This document shows, in pieces, positions 16,946 through 25,133 of a stretch of 64,000 bases of DNA. The stretch comes from Marinimicrococcus sp033875255. GTDB lineage: Bacteria > Pseudomonadota > Alphaproteobacteria > Geminicoccales > Geminicoccaceae. A program made the translations under genes and the position numbers. The notes beneath the pieces are model-generated. The model did no database searches, was not told where the DNA came from, and saw only the letters and a list, made by a program, of their open reading frames with translations. The stretch spans positions 191,501 to 255,500 of the forward strand of contig JAWZSN010000003.1 in the NCBI GenBank assembly GCA_033875255.1. The letters are read 5' to 3'. The number at the start of each line of letters is the position of its first letter. Within the stretch, counting starts at the first letter, position 1.

Positions 16946-17548
16946 CTAAAAGCCCACACCCACGCCGACCCCGCTGCTGCCGCCCGAGCCGATGCCGACG
17001 CCCAGCGAGACTCCCGGATAGAGCCCGCCATAACCGCCGCGGCCGCCGGGGAACAGGCGGCCCAAGGTGGCGTCGAGGAGATCGGCGACACCGGCCTTGC
17101 CCGAGCGGGCGGCGGTGCCGATGGCGTCGGCCACCGGTGTGGGACCGTCGCAGAAGATCGCATGCAGCCGGACGGGCCCTGTCGGCGAAGCCGGCGTGCC
17201 GTCGCTGCTGCCGGCGCAGGCGGCCCCGGGACTGGCCGGCACGGCGGCAAAGCGCAGGGCCAGGTGCGCGCCCTCGCCGCCGCCGGGGGCGGCCACGAAG
17301 CGGGCGTTCGACCAGCCCACCGCTTCCTCGGCGAGGCGCACCAGCTCGCTCTCGCCGCCGGCAAGCGCGACAGGCACCGCATCGACGTCGAGCGGCACCG
17401 GGCCGTCGGCGGCCTGCAGCACGAGGAGCCGGCGGGCCTCGCCGAAGGTACCGTGGGCGCCGGTCGCGACCTCGGCGCGCGGACCGCAGGCGGCGACGGC
17501 GAGCGGGGCTGCCATGGCCAGCAGGAAGGGGAGGCAGGAGCGGGGCAT
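16946..17548 (-). CDS. Hypothetical lipoprotein (200 aa)
   Basis: Signal peptide LPFLLAMAAPLAVAAC with a Cys at residue 21 gives a lipobox-like AVAAC, so a lipid-anchored periplasmic protein is likely. The body has mixed beta strands (LHAIFCDGPTPVADAIG, with a second Cys pair likely forming a disulfide: AACAGSSDG and IFCDGP). It ends in a glycine-rich repetitive tail (YPGVSLGVGIGSGGSSG to GVGVGVGF). That tail resembles other uncharacterised alphaproteobacterial lipoproteins, but I cannot name a family. It is divergent from the dpp genes and not obviously part of an operon. Confidence 0.7.
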   Translation of the reverse strand: MPRSCLPFLLAMAAPLAVAACGPRAEVATGAHGTFGEARRLLVLQAADGPVPLDVDAVPVALAGGESELVRLAEEAVGWSNARFVAAPGGGEGAHLALRFAAVPASPGAACAGSSDGTPASPTGPVRLHAIFCDGPTPVADAIGTAARSGKAGVADLLDATLGRLFPGGRGGYGGLYPGVSLGVGIGSGGSSGVGVGVGF

Positions 17549-17678
17549 CGGGGCGTCTCCGCGGACATGCAGGGAATCGCCTATCTAGCATTCTTCCCGG
17601 TTGTGACGAGCGCCGCCGGCAGGCTACGTATGGATGACTGGCGACAATGCCGCTCAGGGTACGGAGAAGGGAGGCGTC

Positions 17679-18689
17679 TTGGTTCGCTTTCTTCTCGCGA
17701 GGCTGGGAGTCCTCGTGCCGACCTTCGTCGGCGTGACCTTCGTCGCCTTCGTGCTGATCCGCCTGGTGCCGGGCGATCCCATCGAGATGCTCGCCGGCGA
17801 GCGCGGCATCGGCGCCGAGCGCCACGCCGAGCTGATGGCCCAGTACGGGTTCGACCGCCCGCTCTGGTACCAGTACGGCAGCTTTCTCGTGAACGTGCTG
17901 CAGGGCGATCTCGGCCAGTCGCTGGTGACGCGTCGTCCGGTGCTGGCGGAGTTTCTCGCCCTCTTTCCGGCCACCGTAGAGCTGTCGCTGCTGGCGATGC
18001 TGTTTGCCGTGCTGGTCGGGCTACCGGCGGGCGTGCTGGCTGCGGTGCGCCGCGGCAGCTTCCTCGACCACGCCGTGATGGGCGCCTCGCTGACCGGCTA
18101 CTCGATGCCGATCTTCTGGTGGGCGCTGCTGCTGATCATCCTTTTCTCCGGCATGCTGCAGTGGACGCCGGTCTCGGGGCGCATCGACCTGCTCTACTTC
18201 TTCGAGCCGGTCACCGGATTCATGCTGGTCGACAGCCTCCTCGCCGACGAGCCGGGCGCGTTCGCCTCGGCGCTGCGCCATCTCGTGCTGCCCGCGGTGG
18301 TGCTGGGCACCATCCCGATGGCGGTGATCGCCCGGCAGACCCGGTCGGCGATGCTCGAGGTGCTGGGCGAGGACTATGTCCGCACTGCCCGCGCCAAGGG
18401 GCTGGCGCCGCGCCGCGTGGTCGGGCTGCATGCGCTCAGGAACGCGCTCATCCCGGTGGTCACGGTGATCGGCCTGCAGGTCGGGCTGCTGTTCTCGGGC
18501 GCGATCCTCACCGAGACCATCTTCGCTTGGCCTGGCGTGGGCAAGTGGCTGATCGACAGCATTGCCCGGCGCGACTACCCGTCGGTGCAGGGCGGCATCG
18601 TGCTGATCGCCGGTGTGGTGATGCTCGTGAACCTTCTGGTCGACCTGCTCTACGGGCTGGTCAATCCGCGCATCCGGCACGCCCGATGA
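17679..18689 (+). CDS. dppB: Dipeptide ABC transporter permease DppB
   Basis: Inner-membrane permease for di/oligopeptide import, 336 residues from TTG 17679. AAGGGAGG lies just upstream, and the protein then starts like E. coli DppB; an ATG at 17634 would add 15 non-matching residues. Features: six or so helices, PGDPIEMLAGERG after helix 1, and the long periplasmic segment ending GDLGQSL. Also TGYSMPIFWWALLL and the EAA loop LGEDYVRTARAKGLAPRRVVGLHALRNALIP for docking to the ATPases. Resemblance to DppB rather than OppB is strong in the first 60 residues. It is first of dppBCDF. No peptide-binding protein (dppA) precedes it in this window. Confidence 0.93.
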   Translation: MVRFLLARLGVLVPTFVGVTFVAFVLIRLVPGDPIEMLAGERGIGAERHAELMAQYGFDRPLWYQYGSFLVNVLQGDLGQSLVTRRPVLAEFLALFPATVELSLLAMLFAVLVGLPAGVLAAVRRGSFLDHAVMGASLTGYSMPIFWWALLLIILFSGMLQWTPVSGRIDLLYFFEPVTGFMLVDSLLADEPGAFASALRHLVLPAVVLGTIPMAVIARQTRSAMLEVLGEDYVRTARAKGLAPRRVVGLHALRNALIPVVTVIGLQVGLLFSGAILTETIFAWPGVGKWLIDSIARRDYPSVQGGIVLIAGVVMLVNLLVDLLYGLVNPRIRHAR

Positions 18690-18714
18690 GCGAGAATCCC
18701 GGGAGGGCACGGCC

Positions 18715-19617
18715 ATGCCGGCAGAGCTGACCGAAGCGGCCAACGGGGTCAGGCAGCCCGGCCCGCTTCTCGAGTTCTGGCACTATTTCCGCGAGAACCG
18801 CGGCTCGGTCGCGGGGCTCGTCGTCATCTGCATCGTCGTTCTGGCGGCGATCCTCGCCGACCTCATCGCCCCCTACGGGCCGGCCGAGCAGTTCCGCGAG
18901 CACTTCCTCGCGCCGCCGGTCTGGATGGAGGGCGGCTCGTGGCAGTTCGTGCTGGGCACCGACGCGGTCGGCCGCGACATCCTCTCGCGGATCATCCACG
19001 GCTCGCGCTTCTCGCTGGTGATCGGCCTGATCGTGGTCTCGCTCTCGCTCGCCGCCGGCGTGGTGATCGGGCTCGTCGCGGGCTTCTTCCGCGGCTGGAC
19101 CGAGACCATGATCATGCGGCTCATGGACATCATCCTGGCGATGCCGAGCCTGCTGCTCGCCATCGTCATCGTGGCGATCCTCGGGCCGGGCCTGGTCAAC
19201 GCGATGATCGCGGTGGCGATCACCTACCTGCCCCACTATGTGCGCCTCACCCGCGCCTCGGTGATCGCCGAGACCTCGCGCGACTATGTGGTGGCGAGCC
19301 GCGTGGCGGGGGCCGGGCTGGGGCGGCTGATGTTCGTTACCGTGCTGCCCAACTGCATGGCGCCGCTCATCGTCCAGGCGACGCTGGGCTTCTCCAACGC
19401 CATCCTCGACGCGGCGGCGCTGGGCTTTCTCGGGCTGGGCGCGCAGCCGCCCACCCCGGAGTGGGGCACCATGCTGGCCGATGCCCGCGAGTTCGTGCTG
19501 CGTGCCTGGTGGGTGGTGACTTTCCCCGGCCTCGCCATCCTCATCACGGTGCTGGCCTTCAACCTCATGGGCGACGGCCTGCGCGACGCCCTCGACCCGA
19601 AGCTCAAGCGGAGCTGA
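18715..19617 (+). CDS. dppC: Dipeptide ABC transporter permease DppC
   Basis: Second permease of the peptide importer, 300 residues. The N-terminal OppC_N segment LLEFWHYFRENRGSVAGLV is followed by six transmembrane helices. Conserved points include PYGPAEQFREHFLAPP, LGTDAVGRDILSRIIHGSR, the EAA loop SRDYVVASRVAGAGLGRLMF, and the C-terminal LTVLAFNLMGDGLRDALDPK. It lies 25 bp after dppB and 4 bp before dppD, so co-translation in one operon is expected. Confidence 0.95.
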   Translation: MPAELTEAANGVRQPGPLLEFWHYFRENRGSVAGLVVICIVVLAAILADLIAPYGPAEQFREHFLAPPVWMEGGSWQFVLGTDAVGRDILSRIIHGSRFSLVIGLIVVSLSLAAGVVIGLVAGFFRGWTETMIMRLMDIILAMPSLLLAIVIVAILGPGLVNAMIAVAITYLPHYVRLTRASVIAETSRDYVVASRVAGAGLGRLMFVTVLPNCMAPLIVQATLGFSNAILDAAALGFLGLGAQPPTPEWGTMLADAREFVLRAWWVVTFPGLAILITVLAFNLMGDGLRDALDPKLKRS

Positions 19618-19621
19618 CGGC

Positions 19622-20623
19622 ATGGCACTCCTCGAGATCCGCGGCCTGACCGTGGAGTTCCGCACCACGCTGGGGCCTTTGAAGGCGGTCGACGGGCTCG
19701 ATCTCGACGTCGAGAAGGGCGAGATCGTCGGCATCGTCGGCGAGAGCGGCTCGGGCAAGAGTGTGGCCATGCTGGCGGTGATGGGCCTGCTGCCGCGCAC
19801 CACCACGATCACCGCCGAGCGGCTGGCCTTCGACGGTGCCGATCTCCTGAGCCTCTCCACGCGCCGCCGCCGGGCGCTCACCGGCAAGGCCATGGCGATG
19901 ATCTTCCAGGAGCCGATGACCTCGCTCAACCCCTGCTTCACGGTCGGATTCCAGATCGTCGAGGGCCTGCGCCAGCACGAGGGCGGCTCGCGCCGGGCCT
20001 TGCGGGCGCGCGCGGTGGAGCTGCTCGAGAAGGTCGGCATCCCCGCTCCCGAGGAACGTCTCGGCGCCTTTCCCCACCAGCTCTCCGGCGGCATGAGCCA
20101 ACGGGTGATGATCGCCATGGCGATCGCCTGCAACCCGCAGCTTTTGATCGCCGACGAGCCGACCACGGCGCTCGACGTCACCATCCAGGCGCAGATCCTC
20201 GATCTGCTCGTCGAGCTGCAGCGCGAGCGCGGTATGGCGCTGGTCCTGATCACCCACGACATGGGGGTGGTCGCGGAAACCGCCCACCGGGTCTCGGTGC
20301 AGTATGCCGGCCAGCAGGTCGAGCTGCGCGAGGTGAAGGCGCTCTTCGCCGACCCGCGCCATCCCTACACGGCTGCCCTGCTCGAGGCCCTGCCCGAGCG
20401 CTCCTCGGGCCGTCTGCTGCCGACCATCAAGGGCGTCGTGCCGGGCCTGCGCGACCGCCCGCCGGGCTGCCTGTTCGAGCCGCGCTGCCGTTTCGCCACC
20501 GCCCACTGCCGCGCCGTGCCGCCGCCGCTCGCACTGGCCGGCGACGCGCTGGCGCGCTGCCACTACCCGCTCTTCGAGGGGGTGCCGCAGAACCATCCGG
20601 GCACCGCGGAGCGTGCCTCGTGA
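19622..20623 (+). CDS. dppD: Dipeptide ABC transporter ATP-binding protein DppD
   Basis: ATPase subunit, 333 residues. Walker A GESGSGKS, Q-loop MIFQEPMTSLNP, signature LSGGMSQRV, Walker B LLIADEPTTALD, H-loop ITHDMGVV. The C-terminal oligopeptide-transporter extension holds the cysteine cluster CLFEPRCRFATAHC ... ARCHYP. In DppD/OppD-type proteins this region can bind an Fe-S cluster. The stop overlaps the dppF start by 4 bases (GTGA). Confidence 0.95.
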   Translation: MALLEIRGLTVEFRTTLGPLKAVDGLDLDVEKGEIVGIVGESGSGKSVAMLAVMGLLPRTTTITAERLAFDGADLLSLSTRRRRALTGKAMAMIFQEPMTSLNPCFTVGFQIVEGLRQHEGGSRRALRARAVELLEKVGIPAPEERLGAFPHQLSGGMSQRVMIAMAIACNPQLLIADEPTTALDVTIQAQILDLLVELQRERGMALVLITHDMGVVAETAHRVSVQYAGQQVELREVKALFADPRHPYTAALLEALPERSSGRLLPTIKGVVPGLRDRPPGCLFEPRCRFATAHCRAVPPPLALAGDALARCHYPLFEGVPQNHPGTAERAS

Positions 20624-21612
20624 GGGCCGCGGCGGGCGAGGCCGGCCCGGTCCTTCGGGCCGAGGGTCTGGTGCGCAGCTACAAGGTCTCGCGCGGCATG
20701 CTGCGGCCGCCGGTCGAGCTGCAGGCGCTGCGCGGGGTGAGCTTCGGGCTTGATACCGGCCATACCCTGGCGGTGGTGGGCGAGTCGGGCTGCGGCAAGA
20801 GCACGCTGGCGCGGCTGGTGACGATGATCGAGCCGCCCACTGCCGGCCGTCTGCTGATCGACGGCCACGACCCGGCGGAAGGGCCCGCCACGAGGCGGCG
20901 CCTGCGCGAGGCCGTGCAGATCGTCTTCCAGGACCCCTACGGCTCCTTGAATCCGCGCCAGAAGGTGGCCTCGATCCTGGGCGAGCCGCTTCTCATCAAC
21001 CGCCGCATGGGCGCTGCCGAACGGCTCGAGGCGGTGGCCGCGATGATGGCCCAGGTGGGGCTCAGGCCCGAGCAGGCGCAGCGTTACCCCCACATGTTCA
21101 GCGGCGGACAGCGCCAGCGTGTCGCGGTCGCCCGGGCGTTGATGCTCAACCCCCGGATCGTCGTGCTCGACGAGCCGGTCTCGGCCCTCGACCTTTCGAT
21201 CCAGGCGCAGATCCTCAATCTTCTGGTGGAGCTCCAGGACCGCTACCGACTGGCCTACCTTTTCATCTCTCACAATCTCTCCGTCGTTCGGCATTTCGCC
21301 GAGGCGGTGCTGGTGATGTATCTCGGCCGGGTGGTCGAGCATGGCGGCCGCGAGGCGATCTTCGCCAGCCCCCAGCACCCCTATACACGCGCCCTGCTGT
21401 CGGCGAGCCCGACCGCCGACCCGGCGCGCCGCGGGCGGCGCATCAAGCTGGTGGGTGAGCTTCCCTCGCCGCTGCACCCGCCGCCCGGCTGCCCCTTCAA
21501 CCCGCGCTGCCCGCTCGCCAACGAGCGCTGCCGCATCGAGACCCCGCCGCTGCAGCAGCTCAACGGCCGCCTGGTGGCCTGCCATGCGGTCGAGGAGGGG
21601 CGGGCGGACTGA
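20620..21612 (+). CDS. dppF: Dipeptide ABC transporter ATP-binding protein DppF
   Basis: Second ATPase of the peptide importer, 330 residues from GTG 20620. Walker A GESGCGKST, Q-loop IVFQDPYGSLNPR, signature FSGGQRQRV, Walker B IVVLDEPVSALD, H-loop ISHNLSVV. The C-terminal cysteine cluster CPFNPRCPLANERC ... CHAV is typical of the DppF/OppF family. It closes the operon. With B, C, D and F present and only A missing, the system probably uses a binding protein encoded elsewhere. Confidence 0.95.
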   Translation: MRAAAGEAGPVLRAEGLVRSYKVSRGMLRPPVELQALRGVSFGLDTGHTLAVVGESGCGKSTLARLVTMIEPPTAGRLLIDGHDPAEGPATRRRLREAVQIVFQDPYGSLNPRQKVASILGEPLLINRRMGAAERLEAVAAMMAQVGLRPEQAQRYPHMFSGGQRQRVAVARALMLNPRIVVLDEPVSALDLSIQAQILNLLVELQDRYRLAYLFISHNLSVVRHFAEAVLVMYLGRVVEHGGREAIFASPQHPYTRALLSASPTADPARRGRRIKLVGELPSPLHPPPGCPFNPRCPLANERCRIETPPLQQLNGRLVACHAVEEGRAD

Positions 21613-21677
21613 AGGGGCCTTGCCGCGGAACGCCGCCGCACCCAGATCGTTGGGGTAAGCGGGTCCGGGCCCCTCTG

Positions 21678-21697
21678 GCAGCCGAGGCGTCGGCTGC
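21678..21697 (+). terminator. Perfect 8-bp hairpin between dppF and terC
   Basis: GCAGCCGA-GGCG-TCGGCTGC forms a strong stem-loop 65 bp after the dppF stop and 57 bp before the terC start. No U-tract follows. It may end the dpp transcript or be part of the terC leader. Some terC/alx genes carry the yybP-ykoY Mn riboswitch here, but I could not match that consensus convincingly. Confidence 0.4.
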
Positions 21698-21754
21698 GAT
21701 GTCGGATCTCAACGGGTCGCGCTGACGCGGCGCACAACGATCCGCGGCTGTCTC

Positions 21755-22744
21755 ATGGATGCGTTTCCGGTTTTTCTGGCCGAGCCCTGGCTCGGCAAGC
21801 CCCTGTGGCTGTGGCTTCTGTTTCTCGGGGTCGTCCTGGCCCTTCTGGTCCTCGATCTGGGGCTGCTCAATCGCAAAGACACAACGATCGGCGTGCGGCG
21901 GAGCCTCGTCCTGTCGTCGGGCTACATCGCCGTCGCCTGCCTGTTCGGCTTTTGGGTGTGGTGGTGGATGGGCAGCGCTGCCGCGCTCGACTGGTACACC
22001 GCCTACTTCGTCGAGAAGAGCCTCTCGCTCGACAATGTCTTCGTGATCTCGGTGATCTTCACCTATCTGGCGGTTCCGCGCGAATTTCAGCACCGGGTGC
22101 TGTTCTGGGGCATTCTCGGCGTCATCGTGATGCGCGGCCTGATGATCGCCCTGGGCGTGGCGCTGCTCGACCGCTTCGAGTGGGTCCTCTACCTCTTTGC
22201 CGTGTTCCTGCTGTTCAGCGGGGTGCGGATGCTGACGGTGGGCGACAGCGAGCCGGACATTGCCCGCAATCCGGTGCTGCGCTTCCTGCGCCGGCATTTC
22301 CGCGTCACGCAGAGCATCGAAGGGCCGCGTTTCCTGGTGCGGCAGAAGGATGCGAAAATGGGACGCGACGCCTGGCACGCGACGCCGCTCCTTATCGCCC
22401 TGGTGCTGGTCGAGAGCGCCGATCTGGTGTTCGCGGTCGACAGCATTCCGGCGGTCTTCGCGATCACGCGGGATCCCTACATCGTCTACACCAGCAACAT
22501 CTTCGCCGTTCTCGGTCTGCGCGCCCTCTATTTCGCGCTGGCGGCGATGGTTCACCGCTTCCACTACCTGAAATACGCGCTGGGCGCGGTGCTGATCTTC
22601 ATCGGCGGCAAGATCTTCTATGCCGAGCTGTGGGCCAAGCCGGACCCGGCGGTCTCGCTGCTGGTCACCGCCGGCCTGCTCGGTGGCGGCGTGCTGATCT
22701 CGCTGCTGCGCACCCGCGAGCGGCCGGAGACCGGACGGGCGTGA
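21755..22744 (+). CDS. TerC/Alx family integral membrane protein
   Basis: A 329-residue membrane protein with about nine helices. TerC-family signatures with the acidic metal-coordinating residues are present: VEKSLSLDNVFVISVIF and LVLVESADLVFAVDSIPAVFAI, plus SNIFAVLGLRALYFAL. Alx/TerC proteins are implicated in Mn2+ export or in loading Mn onto exported proteins, and in tellurite resistance in some plasmids. The protein length and lack of an extra C-terminal CBS domain place it near Alx. It is a single gene; its stop is 3 bp from the convergent trkH stop. Confidence 0.92.
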   Translation: MDAFPVFLAEPWLGKPLWLWLLFLGVVLALLVLDLGLLNRKDTTIGVRRSLVLSSGYIAVACLFGFWVWWWMGSAAALDWYTAYFVEKSLSLDNVFVISVIFTYLAVPREFQHRVLFWGILGVIVMRGLMIALGVALLDRFEWVLYLFAVFLLFSGVRMLTVGDSEPDIARNPVLRFLRRHFRVTQSIEGPRFLVRQKDAKMGRDAWHATPLLIALVLVESADLVFAVDSIPAVFAITRDPYIVYTSNIFAVLGLRALYFALAAMVHRFHYLKYALGAVLIFIGGKIFYAELWAKPDPAVSLLVTAGLLGGGVLISLLRTRERPETGRA

Positions 22745-22747
22745 GCC

Positions 22748-24250
22748 TCAGCGCCGCCAGAAGGCGGGGTGGAGCAGGGCGATCACGGTGAAGAACTCGA
22801 GCCGCCCCATGAGCATGGCGAGCGAGAGCACCCACTTCACCGGGTCGGAGAGCGGGCTGAAATTGCCGCTCGGGCCGATGATCCCGCCCAGCCCGGGGCC
22901 GACATTGGCGATCGCCGTGGCGGCCCCGCTGATGGCGGTGACGAGATCGAGGCCCAGCGCGGCGAGCAGTACCGTGAACACGCCCCACATGCCGATGAAG
23001 AAGAAGACGAAGCTCAAGACGGCGAAGATGATCTCGTTGTCGATGGGCCGGCCGCCATAGTGCGGCCGCGCCACCCGGCTGGGCAGGATGAGGCTCTGTA
23101 CGTAGAGGGTGGAGGCGGTCCACAGGATCTCGAAGCGGAACATCTTGATGCCGCCGGTGGTCGATCCGGTGCACCCGCCCATGATCATCAAGGCGAGAAA
23201 CACGGCGATCGCCGGTGCCCCCCACAGCTGATAGTCCTCGCTGGCGAAGCCGGTGCCGGTGATCACCGCCACGGTGTTGAAGGTCGCGGCGCGCAGCGCG
23301 TCCAGCGGCGCACGCTCGTGGGCGGCCACCAGCCAGAAGGCCAGGCCCAGCGAGGCGCACACGCAGATGGTGGCAAAGAGGCGGATCTGGGTATCGCGCC
23401 AGAGCATGTCGGGGCGCCCCTGCAGGACCGCCACATAGCGCATGAAGGGCAGGGCCCCCAGGAACATGAAGCCGATCAGGACCCATTCCGCGGCGGGATT
23501 CTCGAAGGCGCCGACGGACGCGTCGCGGGTGCCGAAGCCGCCGGTCGAGACGCCGGTAAAGGAGTGGTTCACCGCGTCGAACAGGCTGAAGCCGCAGGCG
23601 CGCAGCGCCAGCACGCACAAGACCGCCATGCCCAGATAGACGGTAAGCAGCCGGCTTACGATGGAGCCGGTGTGGGGGAGCAGCTTTTCCGAGCGGTCGG
23701 AGCTTTCGCGGCGAAAGAGCTGCATGCCGCCGACCCGCAGGAAGGGCAGCATGATCAGCGCCACGAGGATGATGCCGATGCCGCCCTGAAGCTGGAGGAT
23801 CGAGCGCCACAGCAGGATGCCGCGCGGCATCTCCTCGAGCCCCGACATCACCGTCGAGCCGGTGGTGGTGAGGCCGGAGACGGTCTCGAAGATGGCGTCG
23901 GCCGGGCGGAGCCCGACGGTGCCGAGCTGGAAGGGCAGCGAGGCGAAGGCGGCGACCGCCACCCAGGTCAGGGTGGTGAGCAGGAAGGCGGTGCGGACGT
24001 CGACGGGCCCCGCCTCGCGGCGGCAGCTCAGCAGGAGCAGCACGCCCACGAACAGCGAGATCGCGCTCGAGCCGAGAAAGCCCCACCAGTTGGGATGGTC
24101 GTCGAAGAGGTCGGCGGTCATCGGCAGCAGCATCGAGAGCGCCAGCACGATGAGGAGCCAGCCGACGGCGATCAGCACGGTGGTGTACCGCGCCTCGCGG
24201 GTCGGGACCGCCACGCTTCTGGGTCGAGGGATGGTCTGATGCACCGGCAT
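22748..24250 (-). CDS. trkH: TrkH family potassium uptake protein (copy 1)
   Basis: K+ transporter membrane subunit, 500 residues, about ten to twelve helices. All four pore loops with their selectivity-filter glycines are present: GLTTTGSTV, GVSTGGFGTRD, VITGTGFAS and NVGPGLGG. It has a basic N-terminus (IPRPRSVAVPTREAR) and ends LLHPAFWRR. It is highly similar to the second TrkH at 25134-26654, clearly a tandem duplication with a PAP2 gene in between. The cytoplasmic NAD-binding partner TrkA is not in this window. The gap of 121 bp from the PAP2 gene could hold its own promoter. Confidence 0.95.
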   Translation of the reverse strand: MPVHQTIPRPRSVAVPTREARYTTVLIAVGWLLIVLALSMLLPMTADLFDDHPNWWGFLGSSAISLFVGVLLLLSCRREAGPVDVRTAFLLTTLTWVAVAAFASLPFQLGTVGLRPADAIFETVSGLTTTGSTVMSGLEEMPRGILLWRSILQLQGGIGIILVALIMLPFLRVGGMQLFRRESSDRSEKLLPHTGSIVSRLLTVYLGMAVLCVLALRACGFSLFDAVNHSFTGVSTGGFGTRDASVGAFENPAAEWVLIGFMFLGALPFMRYVAVLQGRPDMLWRDTQIRLFATICVCASLGLAFWLVAAHERAPLDALRAATFNTVAVITGTGFASEDYQLWGAPAIAVFLALMIMGGCTGSTTGGIKMFRFEILWTASTLYVQSLILPSRVARPHYGGRPIDNEIIFAVLSFVFFFIGMWGVFTVLLAALGLDLVTAISGAATAIANVGPGLGGIIGPSGNFSPLSDPVKWVLSLAMLMGRLEFFTVIALLHPAFWRR

Positions 24251-24371
24251 GCTGAATGCGGCCCGTCTTTGTCATGCCTCGGCCGCTGTGCGGCGCTGGC
24301 GGGGTCCTGCCCGTGGAGTGCGTGTTTACGGCGTCCGGGTCAACCGGCGGGGATCGGCAGACGTGCCGGGC

Positions 24372-25130
24372 TCAGCCTTCCGGCTGTGCGGCGCGGCGCT
24401 GCGCCCACAGGGTGGCGAGCCAGCAAAGGGTCGCCCAGGCGGCCCCTGCCGACCAGCCAGCCAGCACGTCGGACGGCCAGTGCACCCCAAGATAGACGCG
24501 GCTGATGCCAACCAGCACGGTGAGCAGCACGGCCAGCGCCAGGAAGTAGATCTTGAGGTGGCGGCCCGGCTGCACACGGGCCAAAAGCACGCCCAGGGTC
24601 AGGTAGACGGCGGCCGACATCATGGCGTGGCCGCTCGGGAAGCTCGCTGTGTAGACCTCGCTGCCGTGCGGCACCAGGTCGGGGCGGGGCCGCGCATAGC
24701 CGAACTTGAGGGCAAGGCTCAAGACCATCCCCCCCGCCACGGAGGCGGCGATCACCAGCGCCGGGAAGCGACGCCGATCGAACAGAAGCCAGCCGCAGAT
24801 GGCCAGAGTGAGCAGGCTGAGAAAGGCGATGCCGCCGAGCGCGGTGAAGTCGCGCATCATCTCCTCGAACCAGCGCGGGCCGATGGGGTCGGAGGGATCG
24901 GCGACGTTGCGGAGCGCGAGGAGGATCCGCTCGTCCGTCGCCCGGGTCTCGCCCTCCACCACCTCGTCGGCGATGGTCATGAAGGACCAGCTCGTGGCGC
25001 CGAGCAGTCCCAGCGCCATTACCACGGCCAGCTCGGCCCGTATGAGGCGAAGCGCCGCCTGGCCGTAGGAAAGGGTGGCAAGCCCCAGCCGGGCAAGCTC
25101 GGTGCGGCGGGCGAACGGGCTCCAGCGCAT
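24372..25130 (-). CDS. PAP2-family lipid phosphatase
   Basis: Membrane phosphatase of 252 residues with about six helices. It carries the three-part phosphatidic-acid-phosphatase signature: KFGYARPRPD (KX6RP), PSGH and SRVYLGVHWPSDVL (SRX5HX3D). The substrate would be a phosphorylated lipid such as phosphatidate, phosphatidylglycerophosphate or undecaprenyl pyrophosphate; sequence alone does not choose. It starts 3 bp after the stop of the TrkH copy 2 gene, so it is translated from the same message. A membrane-lipid role fits the nearby phospholipase D and EEP genes. Confidence 0.93.
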   Translation of the reverse strand: MRWSPFARRTELARLGLATLSYGQAALRLIRAELAVVMALGLLGATSWSFMTIADEVVEGETRATDERILLALRNVADPSDPIGPRWFEEMMRDFTALGGIAFLSLLTLAICGWLLFDRRRFPALVIAASVAGGMVLSLALKFGYARPRPDLVPHGSEVYTASFPSGHAMMSAAVYLTLGVLLARVQPGRHLKIYFLALAVLLTVLVGISRVYLGVHWPSDVLAGWSAGAAWATLCWLATLWAQRRAAQPEG

Positions 25131-25133
25131 CGC

